Source: Casuarina equisetifolia (Eukaryota; Streptophyta; Magnoliopsida; Fagales; Casuarinaceae). Taken from it: a DNA stretch of 64,000 bases. This document shows, piece after piece, positions 57,427 to 64,000 of this stretch. Made by a program: the position numbers and the translations under genes. Numbering within the stretch: the stretch's first letter is position 1; every line of letters begins with the position of its first letter. The stretch spans positions 27,059,580 through 27,123,579 of the forward strand of contig CM052355.1 of NCBI GenBank assembly GCA_028551475.1. Reading direction: 5' to 3'. The notes beneath the pieces are model-generated. The model was not told the origin of the DNA. It made no database searches and worked only from the letters and a program-made list of their open reading frames with translations.

Positions 57427-60400
57427 CTAAGAAAGATTGATGGGCTGGCCACACAGTTGCTCCAATTCACTTTCTAACAGTTTCACCAAATTTGCTTTTG
57501 TCCGCCTGTAAACCCAACTTTGAGCATTCCCATCCCAGTCGAACCTGGACGGGCCACTGCATGAAAAACATAACTCTTTCAGCCGGGCTACAGAGAGAAT
57601 TCTAGGGGAAAAAAGAAGAAGAGGAAATTAAAGATGTCATTATGAATACCCCAATCATGCAAATAGCCTAGACATGGATTGTGGCGACAACATATAAGTA
57701 TCTTTCAGTCATCGAAACAACAGATCTGGAGAATACTGATGGGTCCAGATCCACATTCACATCTGATTGATAATAGGTCTATCCAATAAAGATATATTCA
57801 AGAAACGATAAAGCTTATGGGTCTTTAATGGAAAAAGAGCAAATGGTTTTAAACCAGAGATGTCTTTCAAGTCCAACTACGCAAAGAAATAAACTAGCAC
57901 AATTTCTCAATCAGATCCTGGAAAATGAATTAGCAACAGATGTTTGGAGAACATAGACATTGGCTAGCGCTGACAAAAGCCTTTTCCGTTCCCAACTTTA
58001 AAATTAATCCAGTTTTGTTTCTAATTCTGCTTGTAGTTGATATGCAATGACTAGTTATAACCAAATATATAGAAATAAAAGCACTATAGGATTTAGCTAC
58101 CAGAATAACAGCAATTCCCGCTCCCTAATCTTTAAATAAGAAGACTTTTTTCATTCATTAATAGATAAAATTAATTTTTCTACTATCTACATTCCCTTTG
58201 AAAATGGAGTAAACGTACAGAAATTGTTGTGCAAGAGATGAATGCAGGGTTACCCATGTCAGGATCCACTCTAGGTTTTAGCACAAAATGCCTAAGCGAA
58301 TATCTGTGGAATAACTCACCATATGGTTGTTTGATCCACTCATTCTCTGCAAATCTACCAGAGAGAGAAGCTCAATTTGGTGTTTTGACAGCTTCAGAGA
58401 GTTTGTAAGGAAGAAGAGACGAGAGTAGAACAGTTTAGCAAGCTGGATTCTCTTTGCGGAGATTTTAATATCTGTTAAGTCTTTATTTTTGAGCAAGTAT
58501 TATCTTCATGGTTCGTCATCCATAGAGTTGCTTACTAATTCGTGATGACATTGACTATATTCAGATTCATGAAAGCCAGAAAGTGCAACATGTAGGGGAT
58601 AAGCTATCTGACATCTGACATGACAAAATATAGAGCGAATTTATAATGCATAAAATGTTATATCAAAATTCTGAAACCTCTAGCTTTTGTAGGTTCCAGT
58701 GAAGCTCAACTTTAAATGTAACACTGGTTTAGTTATGCTTTGTACATCCTGTGGATCTGATGGCCAGCCAAATATTGAACTGTTACCAGAACAGCATTCG
58801 AAATATAGGCAATAGTATCTATGTCTTAGAGCTAGAATCTTTAGGAATTAAAGACATGTCTTGGATACTGTAAAACCTCTCGACTCTCTCCCATGGGGGC
58901 ACATGAAGTGAGGTGAGGAATGCCTTCCATTGTGCGCATGGAAAGTCCCTCATCCTTTCCAAAGGCACCCCACTCCTGGAAAGTACGTCCCACTCCAACA
59001 ATTTAAAGGTCTGTGCATGGTCAATGACTGTGGAAGCCCAACTCTCAACAGAAGGATAGGTTAGACTCAGATTACAAACCAATCCAGTTGCCCAGGAAGG
59101 GATACCAAAACAGTTTTTCTTTGTCAAAAGAACTTTTCTACACAAGTATAAGTCTGATTCTATAATCCATCACTCCCTTAGTCCTCTGCTCATGGATGTC
59201 TAGTTTCAACCTGGTTGGGCTTTCCTTGGAAAGTCATTGTAATAGGAAAATAAGTCAAAATTATGAGAAGAGGGAAGATGATTAATCACTCCGATACCAG
59301 CGAAGACCTTCCCGAGTTATAAGTTACAAAGGTTCAAATCTCCCAAGCTGCATCCTTCAGAAATGACAAACAATACATCACCATTAAGAACCATGTACCA
59401 CAACTTTATAGTTCATCTACAGATGATGCAAACCTCCTAATTTCAAGGTCTGCCAGGAGAAAGGCTCAGAGAAATTTGCACCAGTCCTAGGCCCACAACA
59501 ATAAAAGAAACAAAGATGGCCCAACTATCGCGCAAAAAAAATTTCAACCACCAGTTATATTACTTAAGTAAGTTAAATGAAATCCTCGCTTGAGATTAAC
59601 AATGAGCGAGCAACTAACAGGTGCGAAAAGGACAATCAAACAAGAGGATATGGAGTCCATAAAACTTAGTGAAACCAATAAGTATTCAATTAGATGCTTA
59701 GAGAAACCACAGAATTCTAATGATTTGCAGATTAATTTTTTGGCAATACCTTAGCAGAAGCATAAATTAGCACAAAACAATTTGGATTTAGTGAATTTCA
59801 GCAGATTCCAATAATTTTTAACAGCAAGTTAAAAGACGTGATAAAATGATTGTTTCGCAGTGAGTAGATTTAGAGTTCAGTAAATGAATCTGAAATCAAC
59901 TTGAGAATGATTCTCAAGGAGATATTGCATCAAATTTCTTCAAAGATTTGATCCAAATCTTCACAAAAGTTTGTTTTTTGGTAAATTGGTAGACCTCATG
60001 CAACTTGCACATGTTTCACTTTATACTTACAGTTGCTTCGGCTGAAAATCTTGCATATGGTAACATTATGTGATTCAACATACACAGCTTCAGGGAAATA
60101 AGCATACCAGGATAGAATAATGTTCAACAGGAATTCCTAACAAGATAAGTCACACCCTGACATTCAAAAAGACAGCAGAAATATACTCCTGAAAAGTTGA
60201 TGCGTAGCTCATACCTCAAGGGTGAAGATAGCCAAATTTGTCTGTTTGGTGTTTGTTTGTTCAACACATAGGTACCCAGATCACCCAGTTTCAACGTTAA
60301 CACCTCATTCTGACAAATGCATATCCAATATAAATTCAAAGTACTACAAAGTCTTAGACAATTAAGCCAATTCCTAAAATAAATTGATCATTCTCACCCC

Positions 60401-61454
60401 ATAGTCTACGTCAAAGCCATCTATTTCAACGGTATCACCATATTCCTGCACACCAGAGACATTAAAAACCACAGTGCTTGTGTATATGTGTTATCATAAA
60501 CGAAATAAAAAAAATATACCATAGCCTAAGATAACTAACATGGAATAAAATTCTCACCTATAATATAATATGCATGAGGAAAAACTTGCATTCAACAATC
60601 ATAGAAACCAAACAGGCCTTGATAACAAAATCTAAAAACCAATTAACAGTAAAAACGGTAAATACATTTCTGATGTCAAGGCCTGGTAGTCCTAAATTAC
60701 CATCCTAAACAGCATATAGAAAACCAAGTTGAAACACCTTAATTATCAAATATATATATATATACACACATATTTTTCAATGGACAAAGAAGTGCAGATC
60801 ATGTAAGCGCTATATTATGCAAGAAATACCTCTAGTTTCTCTTGGAGGTGATGTACGGTGGCGTTGCTTAGCCTGTGAAACTCATCCTCTTGCAGTACGG
60901 AACTGTTTTCATATTAATCATCAAGAAACTCATTGTTTTCCATTTCCTTCAAACAAATGTAATAACACTAACAAAAAAGGCTAAACCACTCCCCAAAATC
61001 CAACAAATAAAGAAAACCAAAATTTAAGTCTTAAGCTTTAATTTTTTTTTTAGTTTAGCATAGGTATATTAATTTGGGCAATCAAGAATATATATCCAAG
61101 CTGAATGGGTGAATTATACACTTCAAAAGGATAAAAAGGCAATACAAAGCTTAAAGACTACAAATTTTTTACTTTTTATTTGACTTTCCTTAAGTTTCTC
61201 AATAACCCAAACAAGCAACAAAGGATGACATACCGGTAATCAATTGCAGCAGGGCCTATAGACTTGTCCCCGAGATTCAATGGCTGTGAGCAGAAGAATC
61301 TACAGGCAGAAGACCACTTTGTGGTCTCAAGACTCAAAGCTTCTAGAAGTAGACAACTGGATCTTCCAATCATAGAAATGGACGAAGAAGAATGAAGATG
61401 AGGAGGCTTTAGAAGTCTTGGGAGCCTTCTTAGGGATGCCAACTTGGAAGCCAT
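57427..61454 (-). CDS. FH: Frataxin, mitochondrial, copy B (five exons, 188 aa)
   Basis: Exons 61454-61234, 60902-60830, 60445-60398, 60309-60215 and 57556-57427 have exactly the same lengths and phases as copy A. The presequence is [13 protein letters not shown] and the core motifs ([33 protein letters not shown]) are kept. Differences from A inside the mature domain include position 101 (Gly here, Asp in A), 116 (Glu here, as in Arabidopsis; Gly in A), 155 (DWDG here, DWDR in A) and 161 (Val/Ala). The presequence also differs at several residues. All splice sites are canonical and the frame is open, so both copies should be functional in principle. The role is mitochondrial Fe-S cluster assembly and iron handling. 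Confidence 0.96.
58819..59145 (-). other. Intronic open frame, copy B counterpart of 17221-17472
   Basis: Reads [20 protein letters not shown] as in A, then diverges ([17 protein letters not shown]). It is longer than in A and has no family match. Probably intron sequence. Confidence 0.3.
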
Positions 61455-61569
61455 GGCAGTAGGGCTTAAAGCTTGATTTCTATGCGATAATGAAATGATA
61501 AGCGTTTGATATCCAAATAGGCCGATTCTAGTGATATACTCAATTCTTGACCCAATTTAGAGGGCTTCA

Positions 61570-63470
61570 GGCTATTTCATTCCTATATAAGAAACATGCT
61601 CCAAAACATCTATAATTTCATTGCCTGCATTTATAAATAAAAAAATTTAATGAAAAAATGAGAATATAATTGCATCAAATTACATTACAGCCATAAAAAC
61701 ATACAACCTAATGAAAATTTATAGTCGTGAATATACCATTATTCACAAGCTCTATCACGCCCTCCACAGGCTTTACTAGATGGTCCATGATTTCATTAGT
61801 TGCATTTATGAAAAAAAAATTGATGAAAAAAATGAGAATATAATTGCATTGAAGTACATTATAGCCATAAAATGTACAACCTAATGAAAATTTATAGTTG
61901 TGAATATACCATTGTTATCATGCACAAGCTCTATGGAAGAATCCATGATTTCATTATCTGCATTTACGGATAAAATTATCATGAAACCCTCTTTTTATTT
62001 GCTTCCACTCACTTCCACGCTTCTACCACCAATTTCCACTAGTGCGGCACCTGCACCACACCAGCTGATATGGAAAAGCATAGGGAGCTTTAGTTCCAAG
62101 ACCGTCACCGCCAATTTCTTTCTTTTCTTCCTTTTTCTTTTTTCTTTTTAACTATGGAAATACTTCATTAATGTAGATTTCTTCTACAAGAGTATTATAA
62201 ATATATTATGGATAAAATCTCTAATCTTGTTAGGAGACTATTGTGCTTATAAATGCATCATTGATTATGAATTGGCTATGAGAAAGTAGTATTCTCATAC
62301 ATTCTGGAAAGTGAAAAACCATTTTGAAACCAAATCCTGAACAACGAACCAGAATTTACCACATTAAGTCCTACCCGGAAATCTACACATACCAGAAGTT
62401 AATCGAAACCTATGGGCTCAAAGTCTGAAAACACAGCCATGGAAGTCTGAAGACACGACCTTCAACGACAACACAGAATTTGGAATAGTTTTATGTAGTT
62501 GAACATTTTAGACTCTATACAGCTCCGCCAGTTTTCAAAAGTGGCACAAACAGGATCTACTTATGTTGAAACAACCATTAAATAGGCTAGAATTGGAAGT
62601 ATGATCTCTTTATGGAGTAAAAGATATAAAAAGTTCATTGCTAAAGTGTTGCTGGAAGGTAGTAAATGAAACTAAAATCACAAGACAATTTTGACGCCCT
62701 AGATCATTTACCTCAAGATATTACATGACTGGATTTAAGGAAAAGTTATGCAACACTGACACTGTATAACGAGCTGTAGTTGCCCTCATTTTTCAAACTA
62801 TCGAGCCTTCAAAAGCACAAAACAGAACAAGCATTTGGAAAGAGAAATGAGAAGAAGGAAAAAAACTGCAAATCTGGAGAGAGAGAAACAAAAAGGAAAG
62901 AGAAAGTAGAAACCACAAGTTTCATCCGTTATGAACAGGGAGAGCAAAAGAAGAGTAACACCCAAAAGGCGAAATCAAAAGCAAAGCTAGCATTTGAGCA
63001 CCAAATTCTGGGACTAACTGGTTCAAGTTCTTGTCATTTTCCGCATAGACCCCAAAACAGAAGTTACTTTTGCTAAAAAGAAAATTAACAGCATGAACAT
63101 GTGCAATTATCCAGAGACATAAACATCTAGAGGAAGATCAAGAACTAACCAAGAACTGCACCACCCAGATGAGAATCAGAGCACATGCATCTGGTCAGCC
63201 GCAAAAAGGCTAGGAACTCTGGTACCCAGATCAGATTCCGAGTCCAACGGAATCAGAAATGCAAAAACAGGATGCTCCTTCAAACCAACCTGGAATGCAA
63301 AAACAGCAGAGACAAATGGAGAGGAAGAGAGTAAGAGTGAGGCTTGAGAATATATGAAGATGAGAGAGAGAGAAGTTCGGGAAGTTGGAGGAGAGACAAG
63401 GTGGCGGTTAAGTTATACGGAAAAGACACAGAGAGAACTTCAGAAGTTATACTGCTTTCCAAGTGGTTGA
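61570..63470 (-). repeat. OPT-leader repeat, copy B
   Basis: Carries the exon-like units (minus strand: VNDEIMDSSIELVHDNN-type at 61900-61975, further copies near 61740-61810 and 61600-61640), the TTCCACGCTTCTACCACC block and the distal CACATGCATCTGGTCAGCC part. Ends in GA-rich DNA. Confidence 0.72.
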
Positions 63471-63639
63471 ACCATTATGGCGACAATAATTGTCCCAAAG
63501 TTTTCTATAATTGGTGCGAGGCAGATTTCCCACGGGATGGCAAAACAAAGTCCCACCTTCAACATGGTTTCAATCATGAGAGGACGCAACCTTGTCAAGG
63601 GGATGGGCTCTTCTCTTTGTACTTATTAGAGATTGGGAG

Positions 63640-64000
63640 CATTGGAAACTTCAAATCCAAGATTTTCACCTCCAATTTCTACTTTTTTTTTCACTATGGA
63701 AATACTTCATTACCATAGATTCTTATAAAAGAGTATTATAGATATATTATGCATAAAATCTCTACTCTTGTTAGGAGATTACTGTGTTTATGAATGCATC
63801 ATTAATGATGAATTGGCTATCTACAATGTTAGAGATGGGATACAACTTTAAAAATGACAAACATGAGGGGAAAGTAGTATCCTCATACGTTCTGGAAAGT
63901 GAAAAACCATTTTGAATCAAAGCTATTATGAAAAAGAGAGAGAGAGAGAGACAAAAAAGAAAGAGAAAATACAAACCACAACTTTCACCGGTTATGAAAG
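63640..64000 (-). repeat. OPT-leader repeat, copy F, cut by window edge
   Basis: Starts at AACTTCAAATCCAAGATTTTCACC. It contains ATACTTCATTAC, AGATTACTGTGTTTATGAATG and GTAGTATCCTCATAC, as in copies A and C, and continues to the right edge. Confidence 0.7.

Larger units (their letters stand above)
56905..63165. repeat. Segmental duplication, copy B (partner 16060-24614)
   Basis: Same order and orientation as copy A, from TTGCGTGTCAAATAGGCTTG to CAAGAACTGCACCACC, but without the 1.27 kb intron block and without the gag-only element. B instead has about 220 extra bases at 57785-58010 and other small differences in the intron. Confidence 0.9.

Overview
This is nuclear DNA from a flowering plant, most likely a eudicot with a repeat-rich genome. 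The evidence is spliced genes with GT-AG introns, a plant G-type lectin (S-domain) receptor kinase, a B-box factor of the BBX28/29 type, frataxin with a mitochondrial presequence, a eukaryotic tRNA-Ser, and Copia, LINE, SINE and gag-only LTR elements. The species cannot be named from the sequence alone. No bacterial operon, CRISPR array or organellar insert was seen.

Layout. 1-5150: degenerate Copia element (minus strand, running off the left edge) and its long leader. 5160-15860: a graveyard of gene shards: oligopeptide transporter (OPT), S-domain receptor kinase and subtilase fragments, and tandem repeats. 16060-24614: segment A, holding an intact five-exon frataxin gene (minus), with an extra 1.27 kb of unrecognised coding-like sequence in its last intron and a 1.8 kb gag-only LTR element 115 bp upstream of its ATG. 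24615-32330: two SINE-like elements, more receptor-kinase and OPT shards, and another copy of the OPT-leader repeat. 32866-43158: a second Copia element (plus strand) carrying a nested 3.6 kb insertion: a 5'-truncated LINE joined at its poly-A to an intronless cinnamoyl-CoA-reductase-like gene copy with its own poly-A, the whole bounded by a perfect 17-bp target-site duplication. 43159-48230: mostly gene-free, with a strong hairpin, a G-tract and repeat fragments. 48237-52464: eight-exon S-domain receptor kinase (minus) with a one-base deletion in the kinase catalytic loop. 53177-53258: tRNA-Ser(UGA). 54201-55059: two-exon BBX28/29-like gene (plus). 56905-64000: segment B, a second copy of segment A with another intact frataxin gene and without the insertions seen in A.

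How the parts relate. The window is a local segmental duplication that has been rearranged and colonised by retroelements. Two intact frataxin genes lie about 36 kb apart in the same orientation, with the receptor kinase and BBX gene between them. Comparing A with B gives natural empty sites, so the gag-only element and the 1.27 kb intron block can be seen as A-specific. Frataxin beside a receptor kinase of this type also recalls the Arabidopsis pair At4g03230/At4g03240. The most unusual object is the LINE plus reductase retrocopy inside the Copia element. Coordinates of exons come from reading splice sites and reading frame by hand, not from transcripts.
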